Source: Betaproteobacteria bacterium UBA1934 (GTDB lineage: Bacteria > Pseudomonadota > Gammaproteobacteria > Burkholderiales > Rhodocyclaceae). Taken from it: a stretch of DNA of 64,000 nt. Shown here one piece after another: positions 52,353-60,990 of this stretch. A model generated the notes under the pieces. That model was given only the letters and a program-made list of their open reading frames with translations, made no database searches and was not told the origin of the DNA. Position 1 is the first letter of the stretch; each line of letters opens with the position of its first letter. The stretch is taken from contig DDFG01000005.1 in assembly GCA_002337055.1 (NCBI GenBank), positions 768,222 to 832,221 of the forward strand, read 5' to 3'. Both the position numbers and the translations under genes were made by a program.

Positions 52353-52921
52353 TTCGCGCCGGGTTGTTCGCCGCCCTGCTGGCGCTGGCGGGTTGCGCCG
52401 CTCTGCCGCCGCCTCCCGCCGCCACTGCGGCGACAGTGAGCGTCGAGGCGCCCTCCCGCTTTACGGTGGAAGCGCGTTTCGCCCTTAAGGTTGAAAAACC
52501 TGGCGAGGCGCCGCAGTACCTCAGCGGGCGGTTAAGCTGGGAGCACGCAGCGGACATAGACCGCCTGCTGCTTTCCAACCCGCTCGGGCAGGGTGTGGCG
52601 GAATTGGAGAGGCGCGCGGGTGCAGCCTCGCTGAAACTGGCTGACGGAACCGAGCGGCAGTCGACAACCATGTCGTCGCTGCTGGTCGAAGTGCTCGGTG
52701 TGTCGCTGCCGGTGGAGAAACTGCCGGCGTGGCTGCTGGCTCGGCCGGTCGATGGCGAAGCCACTCGCGACGCGCTTGGGCGCGTGCGCCAATGGCGCGG
52801 AGACGGGTGGCAGATCGACTATGACTACGACGCCGAAATGGCTGCGGCAAAACCCGCCAAGCTGGTCGTCAGACAGGGCGCGGAACTCGAACTGCGACTG
52901 CGCTGCGAGAGCTGGCGATGA
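52349..52921 (+). CDS. lolB: Outer-membrane lipoprotein LolB
   Basis: LolB accepts lipoproteins from LolA and inserts them into the outer membrane. The 190-residue protein has lipobox LAGC near residue 16, a Pro/Ala linker and a beta-rich LolB domain (FTVEARFALKVE, YLSGRLSWEH, LLLSNPLGQGVAELE). The start is a TTG at 52349 that overlaps the upstream stop, and the stop overlaps the ispE ATG, so the three genes are coupled. Confidence 0.92.
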   Translation: MIRAGLFAALLALAGCAALPPPPAATAATVSVEAPSRFTVEARFALKVEKPGEAPQYLSGRLSWEHAADIDRLLLSNPLGQGVAELERRAGAASLKLADGTERQSTTMSSLLVEVLGVSLPVEKLPAWLLARPVDGEATRDALGRVRQWRGDGWQIDYDYDAEMAAAKPAKLVVRQGAELELRLRCESWR

Positions 52922-53763
52922 TCTGCGATTGGCATTCCGAGTGGCCAGCGCCGGCCAAGCTCAATCTCTTTCTGCATGTCGTCGGGCGACGCGCCGACGG
53001 CTATCACCTGCTGCAAACCGTGTTCCGTTTCATCGACCGGGGCGATAGCTTGCGCTTCACGCCCCGCACCGACAGCGAAATTCGTCTCTCGACGCCCTTG
53101 GTTGGCGTACCGGTGGACCGCGACTTGTGTTATCGCGCGGCGATGGCGCTGCACGCCGAAACCGGTTGCCGACAGGGCGTCGATATCGCGCTGACCAAGC
53201 GTCTGCCGATGGGCGGTGGGCTAGGAGGCGGCAGTTCGGATGCCGCCACGGTGCTGCTGGCTCTGAACCATCTCTGGCAAGCCGGTGTGCCCCGCCGGCG
53301 CCTGGCCGAGATCGGGTTGGCATTGGGGGCCGATGTGCCGGTATTCATCCGGGGGCAAAACGCATTTGCGGAAGGCGTCGGCGAGGTGCTGACGCCGGTG
53401 GTTCTGTCTTCTGCTTATTATCTTGTCGCCGAGCCGGACGTTGAGGTGCCAACGGCCGCGGTTTTCAGCGCCGCCGATCTTCGCCGCGACACACCACCGA
53501 TCTCGCCCGAGGCTTGGCGCGAGGGGATGGGTGGCAACGATCTCGAAGCGGTGGCCTGCGCCCGTTTTCCTGCGGTGGCGACTGCATTGGCCAGTTTGCG
53601 GCGAGTGTCGCCGCATGCGCTGATGACCGGGTCGGGCGCATGCGTATTTTCCTCGTTTGGCAGTCGATGGGAGGCCGAAGCGGCTCGGGCCGCTTTGCCG
53701 ATCAGCCTCCGTGCTTGGGTAGCGGCGGGTTTGCCGGCCCACCCGCTTGCCGAGTTACGTTGA
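52918..53763 (+). CDS. ispE: 4-diphosphocytidyl-2-C-methyl-D-erythritol kinase
   Basis: IspE phosphorylates the 2-hydroxyl of CDP-methylerythritol in the MEP isoprenoid pathway. The 281-residue GHMP kinase has the substrate motif PAPAKLNLFLHVVGRR, the phosphate loop MGGGLGGGSSDAAT and the late MTGSGACVFSSF. It sits in the conserved lolB-ispE pair before tRNAGln and prs. Confidence 0.96.
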   Translation: MICDWHSEWPAPAKLNLFLHVVGRRADGYHLLQTVFRFIDRGDSLRFTPRTDSEIRLSTPLVGVPVDRDLCYRAAMALHAETGCRQGVDIALTKRLPMGGGLGGGSSDAATVLLALNHLWQAGVPRRRLAEIGLALGADVPVFIRGQNAFAEGVGEVLTPVVLSSAYYLVAEPDVEVPTAAVFSAADLRRDTPPISPEAWREGMGGNDLEAVACARFPAVATALASLRRVSPHALMTGSGACVFSSFGSRWEAEAARAALPISLRAWVAAGLPAHPLAELR

Positions 53764-53802
53764 GATTTCTTATCATGAGCGGCTGATCAAGGAGAACCGG
53801 AC

Positions 53803-54471
53803 GTGCTCAAACTGATTCGCGAAAACCGCGGCTTTCTGCTCTTTATGCTGATGTTCGGCCTGTTCCGTACTGCTGTGGCGGACTGGAACCCGATTCCGAG
53901 CGGGTCCATGCACCCCAACCTGCTGGAAGGCGATGTCGTGCTGGTCAATCGCCTCGCCTATCAGCTCAAGGTGCCGCTGACCGACATCGTGGTCGGGCGC
54001 CTGGCCGACCCAGCACGGGGCGATATTGTTACCTTCGGCTCGCCGCAGGACGGCACCCGGCTCATCAAGCGCGTGGTGGCCGTGCCGGGTGATGTGGTCG
54101 AGATGCGGAACAAGGTGCTGTCCATCAATGGTGTGGTAGCGGACTACGAGCCGCTGGGGGTGGCCGACGAACGTCTGGACGAAAGCCATCATCTGCCGGC
54201 GATGCGTCTGCGTGAACAGGCGGCCGCCGATGCGCGTACGGTGCAGTGGTTGGCCGGCGTGCAGGGGCGCGATTCGTTCGGCCCGATTACCGTGCCACCA
54301 GATCGCTTTCTGATGCTGGGCGATAACCGTGACAATAGCGCTGACTCGCGTTTTATCGGGCTGGTGCCGCGAGAACTGCTGATCGGGCGGGCGGAACGGG
54401 TGCTGGTGTCGGCCGACATCACTGGCAACTGGATGCCGCGTTTCGATCGCTTCGGATTGGCACTGCGTTAG
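53803..54471 (+). CDS. lepB: Signal peptidase I
   Basis: LepB cleaves signal peptides after translocation. The 222-residue protein has a short hydrophobic N-terminal helix, PSGSMHP with catalytic Ser35, the lysine in RLIKRVVAVPGD (Lys89), and GDNRDNSADSR. The usual E. coli form has two N-terminal helices and 324 residues; this is a short form with one, possibly a second enzyme in addition to one elsewhere. It starts with GTG at 53803, with AGGAG upstream, and lies between ispE and tRNAGln, where relatives often have nothing. Confidence 0.92.
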   Translation: MLKLIRENRGFLLFMLMFGLFRTAVADWNPIPSGSMHPNLLEGDVVLVNRLAYQLKVPLTDIVVGRLADPARGDIVTFGSPQDGTRLIKRVVAVPGDVVEMRNKVLSINGVVADYEPLGVADERLDESHHLPAMRLREQAAADARTVQWLAGVQGRDSFGPITVPPDRFLMLGDNRDNSADSRFIGLVPRELLIGRAERVLVSADITGNWMPRFDRFGLALR

Positions 54472-54524
54472 CGGGCGAGCCGAAAAAGTTACCCAAGGCA
54501 CTGGATTTTATCGGCTCTTTTCTG

Positions 54525-54530
54525 TAATAT
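54525..54530 (+). promoter_or_regulatory. Probable -10 box of the tRNAGln-prs unit
   Basis: TAATAT is a good -10 element, about 40 bases before the tRNA. The -35 region (TGGATT, 17 bases upstream) is weak. Confidence 0.4.
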
Positions 54531-54569
54531 TCGCGCCTCTCTCACGCACGTAACGCGCGGGAGATCTGC

Positions 54570-54646
54570 TGGGGAGTCGCCAAGTTGGTCAAGGCACCGG
54601 ATTTTGATTCCGGCATTCGAAGGTTCGAATCCTTCTTCCCCAGCCA
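54570..54646 (+). tRNA. tRNA-Gln (anticodon TTG)
   Basis: The acceptor stem TGGGGAG pairs with TTCCCCA (one G-T pair). The anticodon stem CCGGA/TCCGG encloses the loop TTTTGAT, with TTG at positions 34-36. The T arm (GAAGG, loop TTCGAAT, CCTTC) is perfect. The discriminator base is G and CCA is encoded at 54644-54646. Confidence 0.96.
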
Positions 54647-54725
54647 TTCAAATTCATCGGGCAGGTCCTTGATGCACCTGCCTGAATCGCTTTTTCGACG
54701 ACCCGTTGCCGAACAGGACCGCGCG

Positions 54726-55676
54726 ATGGCCTACAACACCCTGATGATTTTCACCGGTAACGCCAATCCCAAGCTTGCTGCGGATGTGGCCAGGTATCTC
54801 CAGATCGATTTGGGGCGCGCCGATGTCGGCCGTTTCTCGGATGGCGAGGTGAACGTCGAACTTCAGGAACATGTGCGTGGCCGCGACGTTTTCGTGCTGC
54901 AATCGACCTGTGCGCCTTCAAATGACAACCTGATGGAACTGCTGGTCATGGTCGATGCGCTGAAGCGCGCGTCCGCCGGCCGGATTACTGCCGCCATTCC
55001 CTATTTCGGCTACGCCCGCCAGGACCGCCGCTCGCGCTCGATGCGTGTGCCCATCGCCGCGAAGCTGGTCGCCAACATGCTGGTGGCTGCCGGGGTTGAT
55101 CGCGTGATGACGATGGATTTGCACGCGGAGCAGATTCAGGGCTTCTTCGACATTGCGGTGGACAACATCTACGGTCTGCCCATCATGCTTGCCGACGTGC
55201 AGCGCTACTACAACGAAAACGTCGTGGTGGTATCGCCCGATCATGGCGGTGTGGTGCGCGCCCGCTCGCTGGCCAAGCGTCTTGAGTGTGATCTGGCGAT
55301 CATCGACAAGCGTCGCCCGAAAGCCAACGTGGCGGAAGTGATGAACATCATCGGCGATGTCTCCGGCCGAAACTGCATCATCATGGATGACATCGTGGAT
55401 ACTGCCGGCACGCTCGCCAAGGCTGCCTCCGCGCTCAAGCAGCACGGTGCGCAGAAGGTCATCGCCTACTGCACGCATCCGGTGCTTTCTGGCCCGGCGG
55501 TCGAGCGCGTGAATAATTCCGATATCGACGAACTGGTGGTTACCGACACCATTCCGTTGCGGGAAGATGCCAAACAGTGCAAGCGCATTCGCCAGTTGTC
55601 GGTGGCCGAGATTCTGGCCGAGACCATTCGCCGTATTAGCAACGAGGATTCCGTCTCGTCGCTGTTCATCGACTGA
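54726..55676 (+). CDS. prs: Ribose-phosphate pyrophosphokinase
   Basis: Prs makes PRPP from ribose-5-phosphate and ATP for nucleotide, His, Trp and NAD synthesis. The 316-residue protein begins MAYNTLMIFTGNANPKLA and has the loop FSDGE, PYFGYARQDRR, the catalytic and flexible-loop lysine region KRRPK, and the PRPP-binding DDIVDTAGT. Its position after tRNAGln and before rplY is the typical order. The longer frame to 54585 runs through the tRNA and is not translated. Confidence 0.96.
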   Translation: MAYNTLMIFTGNANPKLAADVARYLQIDLGRADVGRFSDGEVNVELQEHVRGRDVFVLQSTCAPSNDNLMELLVMVDALKRASAGRITAAIPYFGYARQDRRSRSMRVPIAAKLVANMLVAAGVDRVMTMDLHAEQIQGFFDIAVDNIYGLPIMLADVQRYYNENVVVVSPDHGGVVRARSLAKRLECDLAIIDKRRPKANVAEVMNIIGDVSGRNCIIMDDIVDTAGTLAKAASALKQHGAQKVIAYCTHPVLSGPAVERVNNSDIDELVVTDTIPLREDAKQCKRIRQLSVAEILAETIRRISNEDSVSSLFID

Positions 55677-55727
55677 TTTTTTAACCGCCTGCTCTGGTCG
55701 CGGAGCGGGCTTACTTTTGGAGTCATC

Positions 55728-56339
55728 ATGCAATTTGAACTCAACGCGCAACAGCGCAACGAGCAGGGATCGGGTGCGAGCCGCCGCCTGCGTCGCGCTG
55801 GCAAGGTTCCAGGTATTCTCTACGGTGCCGAAACCGCCCCGCTGGCGATCGAGCTGGATCACAACGAACTGCTGCTTGCTTTGCGCAAGGAAGCGTTCCA
55901 CTCCTCCGTCGTCAATCTCGTCATAGGCGGCAAGAAGCAGCCCGCCGTGCTGAAGGACACGCAAGTGCACGCCTACAAGCCGTTGGTGCTGCATGTCGAT
56001 TTCCAGCGTGTCGACGCCACGCACGAAGTGCACATCAAGATACCCCTGCACTTCGTCAATGAAGACAAGGCCCCGGGTGTCAAGCTCTCCGGCGGCATGG
56101 TCAACCATATCCTGACTGAACTCGACATCCACTGTCTGGCGACCGATCTGCCCGAATTTATCGAGGTGGATGTTTCCAAGCTGAAGGCTGGCGAAAACCT
56201 GCACGTGTCGCAACTGCCGATGCCCAAGGGTGTCAAGCCGGTCATGCACGGTTCTGACGACCCGATCGTGGTTGGCATCGTCGGCAAGGGCGGTGGCGAA
56301 GAAGAAGCCGCCGAAGGCGCCGAAACCCCGGCCGCCTGA
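55728..56339 (+). CDS. rplY: 50S ribosomal protein bL25 (long CTC form)
   Basis: bL25 binds 5S rRNA. The 203-residue protein is the long form with an N-terminal L25 domain (about 1-92) and a C-terminal TL5/CTC domain (about 95-185) followed by an acidic Glu/Ala-rich tail. GGAG precedes the ATG at 55728. Expression with prs is expected. A GC-rich stem lies in the leader at about 55686-55713, role unclear. Confidence 0.95.
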   Translation: MQFELNAQQRNEQGSGASRRLRRAGKVPGILYGAETAPLAIELDHNELLLALRKEAFHSSVVNLVIGGKKQPAVLKDTQVHAYKPLVLHVDFQRVDATHEVHIKIPLHFVNEDKAPGVKLSGGMVNHILTELDIHCLATDLPEFIEVDVSKLKAGENLHVSQLPMPKGVKPVMHGSDDPIVVGIVGKGGGEEEAAEGAETPAA

Positions 56340-56355
56340 GCCCGGTTATCGGTTC

Positions 56356-56393
56356 AAGAGCCGCCCCGGTCGTGACCGCGGCGGCTCTTTGTT
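56356..56393 (+). terminator. Hairpin between rplY and pth, possible terminator
   Basis: AAGAGCCGC (56356-56364) and GCGGCTCTT (56381-56389) form a nine-base stem; the loop contains a smaller CGGTC/GACCG stem. The following T-run is short (TTTGTT), so termination may be partial, letting some message continue into pth. Confidence 0.5.
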
Positions 56394-56402
56394 ATCCCGT
56401 TC

Positions 56403-56981
56403 ATGCCCAACGCACCCCGCCTGATCGTCGGTCTCGGCAATCCCGGTCCCGAATACGAAGCCACCCGGCATAACGCCGGTTTCTGGTTTGTCGACCAGTT
56501 GGCCGACAAACTTCGCGTCAGCCTGACGCCGCAGGGCAAGTTTTTTGGCCGGGCAGGGCGGGCAGGCGAGTGCTGGTTGCTCCAGCCGACTACCTTCATG
56601 AACCGCTCGGGTCAGGCGGTGGCCGCGCTCGCCAACTTTTACAAGATCGAGCCGGGCGAGATGCTGGTGGTTCACGACGATCTCGATCTTGCGCCCGGCA
56701 CGATCCGCGTAAAACAGGGCGGTGGCAACGGCGGCCACAATGGGCTGAAAGATATTCAGGCCAGCTTGGGAACGGCGGACTTCTGGCGACTTCGGCTGGG
56801 GATAGGGCATCCGCGTGAATTGGGCTTGTCACAGCAAGTTGCTGATTTCGTGTTACATCCACCGCAAAAAGCAGAACTGCCGGAAATCGAGCGCGCCATC
56901 GCCCGTTGTCTTGCGGCCTGGCCGACCATGGCGTCGGGCGATTACGCCAGCGCCCAGCAGCAACTCCATCCCAAAGAGTAA
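56403..56981 (+). CDS. pth: Peptidyl-tRNA hydrolase
   Basis: Pth frees tRNA from stalled peptidyl-tRNA. The 192-residue protein has LGNPGPEYEATRHNAGF with the catalytic His near residue 25, then TTFMNRSGQAV, HDDLDLAPG with the key Asp, and GGNGGHNGLKDI. It lies in the usual rplY-pth-ychF order, interrupted here by an opposite-strand MCP gene. Confidence 0.96.
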   Translation: MPNAPRLIVGLGNPGPEYEATRHNAGFWFVDQLADKLRVSLTPQGKFFGRAGRAGECWLLQPTTFMNRSGQAVAALANFYKIEPGEMLVVHDDLDLAPGTIRVKQGGGNGGHNGLKDIQASLGTADFWRLRLGIGHPRELGLSQQVADFVLHPPQKAELPEIERAIARCLAAWPTMASGDYASAQQQLHPKE

Positions 56982-56989
56982 GCGCCGCC

Positions 56990-58627
56990 TTAGTGGCGGT
57001 ACTCGGGCGCCTTGTTGTAGAAGGTGAAGCAGTCTTTCAGGCGCGCGGTTTCCGAAGGTCCCAGGTCGACGAATTCTATACCGACCTGCGTGCGGCCCTG
57101 TACCTGGCGCTGCCAGGCCACGCGCCCGCGCACACGCATCGGCTGTTGTGCCGAGTAGCGTTCCAGATTGTCGACGGGTAGGAAGATTTCCAGGGTGAGT
57201 TCCTGGGATTCCGGCAATGCCGACGAGACCGAAAGCCGCATGCCCGAAAGGCTGAGATCCTTGCTCACCGCCTCGACCTTGGCATCGCTTTGTAACACCC
57301 GCACGCGCAGATTGTTGTCGGCACGTGGATGACGGCGTTTGCCTTGGTCGGCGACCGGTGTGTCGTCATGTTTGTCGAAGGTGAATCGAGCCATCAGGCC
57401 ATTCAGTTCCTCGGTAATTTCAAACAGGTTATGGCCGATGGTGGCGGTAGTGTCGACCTTGATACCGCTTTCTGAAAGGGTGGCGAAAAGCTGATCCAGC
57501 GTGGATTTCAGCAGTTGCATTTGACCGATCTGTTGTCGGCTCGCGTCGGCAATATCGCGGTTGGCAACGGTGCTGTCGCTGATGCCGCGCGACAAGCGGT
57601 CGATGGCCTCAACGGTCTCGCTGGCGACCGTCTGGCTGTCGTTGACGCGCTGGACGACCACGTCCATGGCCGTTGCCGACTGATCAATCTTGTCGGAAAG
57701 GTGGTCGATGATGTTCGAGACCTCGACCGCCGAATGCGTGGTGCGTTCGGCCAGCTTTCTGACCTCGTCGGCGACCACCGCGAACCCGCGCCCCTGTTCG
57801 CCGGCGCGGGCTGCTTCGATGGCCGCGTTGAGCGCAAGCAGGTTGGTCTGCGCGGCAATTTCCTTGATCGTGTCGATAATATGGTGGATCTGTTTCGCCG
57901 ATTCCGACAACTCGACGATTTCGCCCGAAGCACGGCCGACTTCGGCGACCGTCTGCTTCATCTCTTCCATGTTGCGACAGACCGTGGCGATGCCGTCCCG
58001 CGCCTGATTTTCCAGTTCGTGCGCGCGCTCATTGGCGGCCCGGGCGTGCTGCTCGACCGAAAGGGCATTTTCATTGAGGCTGACGGTCGCGGAATTGACC
58101 TCGCCAGAGCGGCTTTCCTCGTGTTTGCTGACATCGGCGATCTCGCGCGAAATGGCGGCAACCTGAAAGGCGGACTGACTCATGCGCTTACCGGTATTGT
58201 CGATTTTGCGCATGATCGTGTTCAGGGTGCCGAGCACCTCGTTGAAGCTGTGGGCCAGCAAGCCGACCTCGTCGCGCGCGTCCACTTGCACCGAACGGGT
58301 CAAGTCGCCCTGGGTGACGGCGCGCAACGCTCCGACCAGATCTTGCAGCGGCTTCATCAACAGGCTGGCCATCACCCAGATGATGATCAGGAGCAGGGCG
58401 ACTTCCAGCCCGATTTCCCAGAACGATTCGAGGACATAGTCGCCGACCTTGGCTTCCAGCGCCGAGATGACCGACGGCGCGGCGCCCCCCTGTCGGGCGA
58501 TCTCGACCATCTCGGAGAGCTTGCGCGCCGCTAGCAAGCGATCGCCCAGGGCGGTCATCAGGGTCACCGCCAGAAATCCCAACAGCAATTTCCAGCGAAT
58601 GCTCAAGCCATAGAACCAGTTCAACAT
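56990..58627 (-). CDS. Methyl-accepting chemotaxis protein with C-terminal PilZ domain
   Basis: This 545-residue receptor has two N-terminal membrane helices (about 12-30 and 70-92) with a short periplasmic loop, a HAMP segment and the MCP signalling helix bundle. The hairpin tip EIAAQTNLLALNAAIEAARAGEQ (written here in parts) is the conserved CheA/CheW contact. After about residue 430 a PilZ domain follows: RRHPR, then DLSLSGMRL, the two c-di-GMP contact motifs. The receptor could therefore adjust motility to c-di-GMP level. It lies inside the pth-ychF pair on the opposite strand. GGAGG precedes the ATG at 58627. Confidence 0.93.
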   Translation of the reverse strand: MLNWFYGLSIRWKLLLGFLAVTLMTALGDRLLAARKLSEMVEIARQGGAAPSVISALEAKVGDYVLESFWEIGLEVALLLIIIWVMASLLMKPLQDLVGALRAVTQGDLTRSVQVDARDEVGLLAHSFNEVLGTLNTIMRKIDNTGKRMSQSAFQVAAISREIADVSKHEESRSGEVNSATVSLNENALSVEQHARAANERAHELENQARDGIATVCRNMEEMKQTVAEVGRASGEIVELSESAKQIHHIIDTIKEIAAQTNLLALNAAIEAARAGEQGRGFAVVADEVRKLAERTTHSAVEVSNIIDHLSDKIDQSATAMDVVVQRVNDSQTVASETVEAIDRLSRGISDSTVANRDIADASRQQIGQMQLLKSTLDQLFATLSESGIKVDTTATIGHNLFEITEELNGLMARFTFDKHDDTPVADQGKRRHPRADNNLRVRVLQSDAKVEAVSKDLSLSGMRLSVSSALPESQELTLEIFLPVDNLERYSAQQPMRVRGRVAWQRQVQGRTQVGIEFVDLGPSETARLKDCFTFYNKAPEYRH

Positions 58628-58787
58628 GCCCGCCTCCGTGACGTTCCGGCTGGCACTATCGCGGCTTGCGGGCGGGGCGTCAATAGCGCGGTTGGCCGAT
58701 CCGGGTATGGACAGGTAAAATTCACCTTTTATAGCCTGCCGTTGCTCTGCCAAGGGCTTCAAGACGGCTCCCCAGCAAGGAATTCAC

Positions 58788-59879
58788 ATGTCTCTAAAGT
58801 GCGGTATCGTTGGTTTGCCCAACGTCGGCAAGTCCACCCTATTCAATGCGTTGACAAAAGCCGGAATCGAGGCGGCGAATTACCCGTTCTGCACCATCGA
58901 GCCCAATGTCGGCATCGTGGAAGTGCCAGATGCCCGTCTCGCCCTGCTTTCCGAGATCGTCAAGCCGCAGCGCATCCAGCCGGCCATCGTCGAGTTCGTC
59001 GATATCGCCGGCCTGGTGGCCGGCGCCTCGAAAGGAGAAGGCCTGGGGAACCAGTTTCTGGCCAATATCCGTGAAACCGACGCCATAGTGCATGTGGTTC
59101 GCTGTTTTGCCGACGACAACGTCGTGCACGTCTCGGGCAATGTCGATCCGCTGCGCGACATTGAAATCATCGATACCGAACTGGCGCTGGCCGACATGAC
59201 GACAGTCGAAAAAGGGCTGGCTCGCTACAAAAAACCGGCCAATGCGGGTGACAAGGAAGCCAAGTTGCTGGTTGCCGTACTTGAGAAATGCGCGGCTCAA
59301 CTCGACCAGGCCAAACCGGTGCGCGCCCTCGATTTGTCCAGGGAGGAATGGGGCAATCTCAAACCGTTCTGCCTGATAACCGCCAAGCCGGTGCTTTACG
59401 TTGCCAACGTGGCGGAAGACGGTTTCGAGAACAATCCTCACCTGGATACGGTCAAGGCGCACGCGGCGGCCACGAAGGCGGAGGTGGTGGCGGTCTGTGC
59501 GGCGATCGAGGCCGAACTGGGCGATCTCGACGATGACGAGAAAGCGGTGTTCCTGGCCGACCTCGGCCTTGACGAACCTGGGTTGAACCGACTGATTCGC
59601 GCCGGTTTCAAGCTGCTGGGCCTGCAAACCTATTTCACTGCCGGCGTGAAGGAAGTTCGCGCCTGGACCATCCACGTGGGTGACACGGCGCCCCAGGCGG
59701 CCGGCGTTATCCACACCGATTTCGAGCGTGGTTTTATCCGGGCACAGACTATCGCCTTTGTGGACTATGTTGCCTGCAAGGGCGAGGCGGGTGCCAAGGA
59801 GGCGGGCAAGATGCGTTCAGAAGGCAAGGAGTACGTCGTCAAGGATGGCGACGTGATGAATTTCCTGTTCAACGTCTAA
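58788..59879 (+). CDS. ychF: Ribosome-binding ATPase YchF/OLA1
   Basis: YchF is an Obg-like P-loop NTPase that binds the ribosome and prefers ATP. The 363-residue protein starts SLKCGIVGLPNVGKSTLFNAL, and has FVDIAGLVAGASKGEGLGN as G3, a coiled-coil insert and a C-terminal TGS domain (LGLQTYFTAGVKEVRAW). AAGGA precedes the ATG at 58788. It converges on the nucleotidyltransferase-like gene. Confidence 0.96.
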   Translation: MSLKCGIVGLPNVGKSTLFNALTKAGIEAANYPFCTIEPNVGIVEVPDARLALLSEIVKPQRIQPAIVEFVDIAGLVAGASKGEGLGNQFLANIRETDAIVHVVRCFADDNVVHVSGNVDPLRDIEIIDTELALADMTTVEKGLARYKKPANAGDKEAKLLVAVLEKCAAQLDQAKPVRALDLSREEWGNLKPFCLITAKPVLYVANVAEDGFENNPHLDTVKAHAAATKAEVVAVCAAIEAELGDLDDDEKAVFLADLGLDEPGLNRLIRAGFKLLGLQTYFTAGVKEVRAWTIHVGDTAPQAAGVIHTDFERGFIRAQTIAFVDYVACKGEAGAKEAGKMRSEGKEYVVKDGDVMNFLFNV

Positions 59880-59880
59880 A

Positions 59881-60990
59881 CTACCTGTCCGGGTCTTCCG
59901 GTTGCGACTTTTTGCGGGGCTTTGGCGTCACGAGCTTGTGCACGAGATGGCGCAGCAACAGCCTGGGCGGCATGCGCATCCAGTGCGCACGCAGGAACAG
60001 AGCTGAACGCGCAAGCGGACTCCATGCGTCGTCGCAACCGGGATGAGGTGTCGTGAGCGCACGTGCCCAAAGCGCATCGATGATTCCAAGCAGACTCGCC
60101 GGTGGCGCGTGCTGGCGTTTGATGGCAGCAAATACATCATCGGGAACCGGGGTGCCCAGGCGGTTGCGCGTGTAATGCAAGCCGTAGAAAAGGGGCCGAC
60201 CGAGTTGGAGCAAAACGGCGCGGACGGGCAGTTCAGCCCAAAATTCGGGTTGCTGGCCGAAATGGCGTAGCAGCAGGTCGAGATCCGAGAGGTCGCGGAG
60301 CCCGTGCGAAAATTCCTCGTTGCAGAACAAATGCGTCATGCTGTGCAGCACCATGTCGACCGGACATAGCGTGCGTAGGGTGGCGCTGCCTTGGATCGGC
60401 ACGCTATTCGCGAGCAGATAGCGCGAATCGGGCCGCAGACGGGCGGTCAGCGGCAGGATGGCGTGGTGGACGTCAAGTACGGTTTGCCGGTGCATGTGCT
60501 GCATGGGCGGCAGTTCATGCATCCAAATCCGGTAATAGTGCTGATCGTATTCGTTGTTGTGCGTGCCCATCCAGCCTGCGAGCATTAGAGCGGATTCGGT
60601 AGCGGGCAAAGCTTCACGCGGGATGAGGATGTCGATGTCCGAAAAGTGCCGTCCCGATGCAGCCGGCAAGTCGGCGAGGAGGTACGCTGCGCCTTTCAGC
60701 AAGATCACCGGTATGTCCAGCGGTGCAAGGGCGCGCTCGATGTACGAGACTTCGCGGCGGATGCCAATGCGCTGGGCGTCCATCAGCACGCGCTCTGCAT
60801 CCAGGTGACCTTGTACGCCCGCGGGAGGTGTGAGTGCAATTGAGGGGTCTGACGCCAGTGCTGCTATGCGCGCCAGCAGGTCGGCCTGTCTGGCCTGGCG
60901 AACGAGTTCGTCCCAGCCGGGTGCATCCAGCGTCTTTAAACTGGCGGGGTTGGCCAGTACAGCGGTGACGAGATCGGTCATGATGGTCAC
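59881..60990 (-). CDS. Nucleotidyltransferase-like protein (NTP_transf_5 type)
   Basis: This 369-residue protein has the fold marks of the uncharacterised nucleotidyltransferase family: LLKGAAYLLADL near residue 98, then GRHFSDIDILI, with the metal-binding Asp118 and Asp120. The C-terminal third is basic. Relatives occur beside HprK-related kinase and PqqD-like genes, often in polysaccharide or peptide-modification regions. The start is either a GTG at 60990, overlapping the kinase stop as GTGA, or an ATG at 60981. It is the last gene of the minus-strand set that begins at 62746. The transferred nucleotide and acceptor are unknown. Confidence 0.82.
   Translation of the reverse strand: MTIMTDLVTAVLANPASLKTLDAPGWDELVRQARQADLLARIAALASDPSIALTPPAGVQGHLDAERVLMDAQRIGIRREVSYIERALAPLDIPVILLKGAAYLLADLPAASGRHFSDIDILIPREALPATESALMLAGWMGTHNNEYDQHYYRIWMHELPPMQHMHRQTVLDVHHAILPLTARLRPDSRYLLANSVPIQGSATLRTLCPVDMVLHSMTHLFCNEEFSHGLRDLSDLDLLLRHFGQQPEFWAELPVRAVLLQLGRPLFYGLHYTRNRLGTPVPDDVFAAIKRQHAPPASLLGIIDALWARALTTPHPGCDDAWSPLARSALFLRAHWMRMPPRLLLRHLVHKLVTPKPRKKSQPEDPDR

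Noticed and set aside
55686..55713. A GC-rich stem between prs and rplY, considered as a terminator
   Set aside because: No T-run follows it on the plus strand, and prs and rplY are expected to be co-transcribed.
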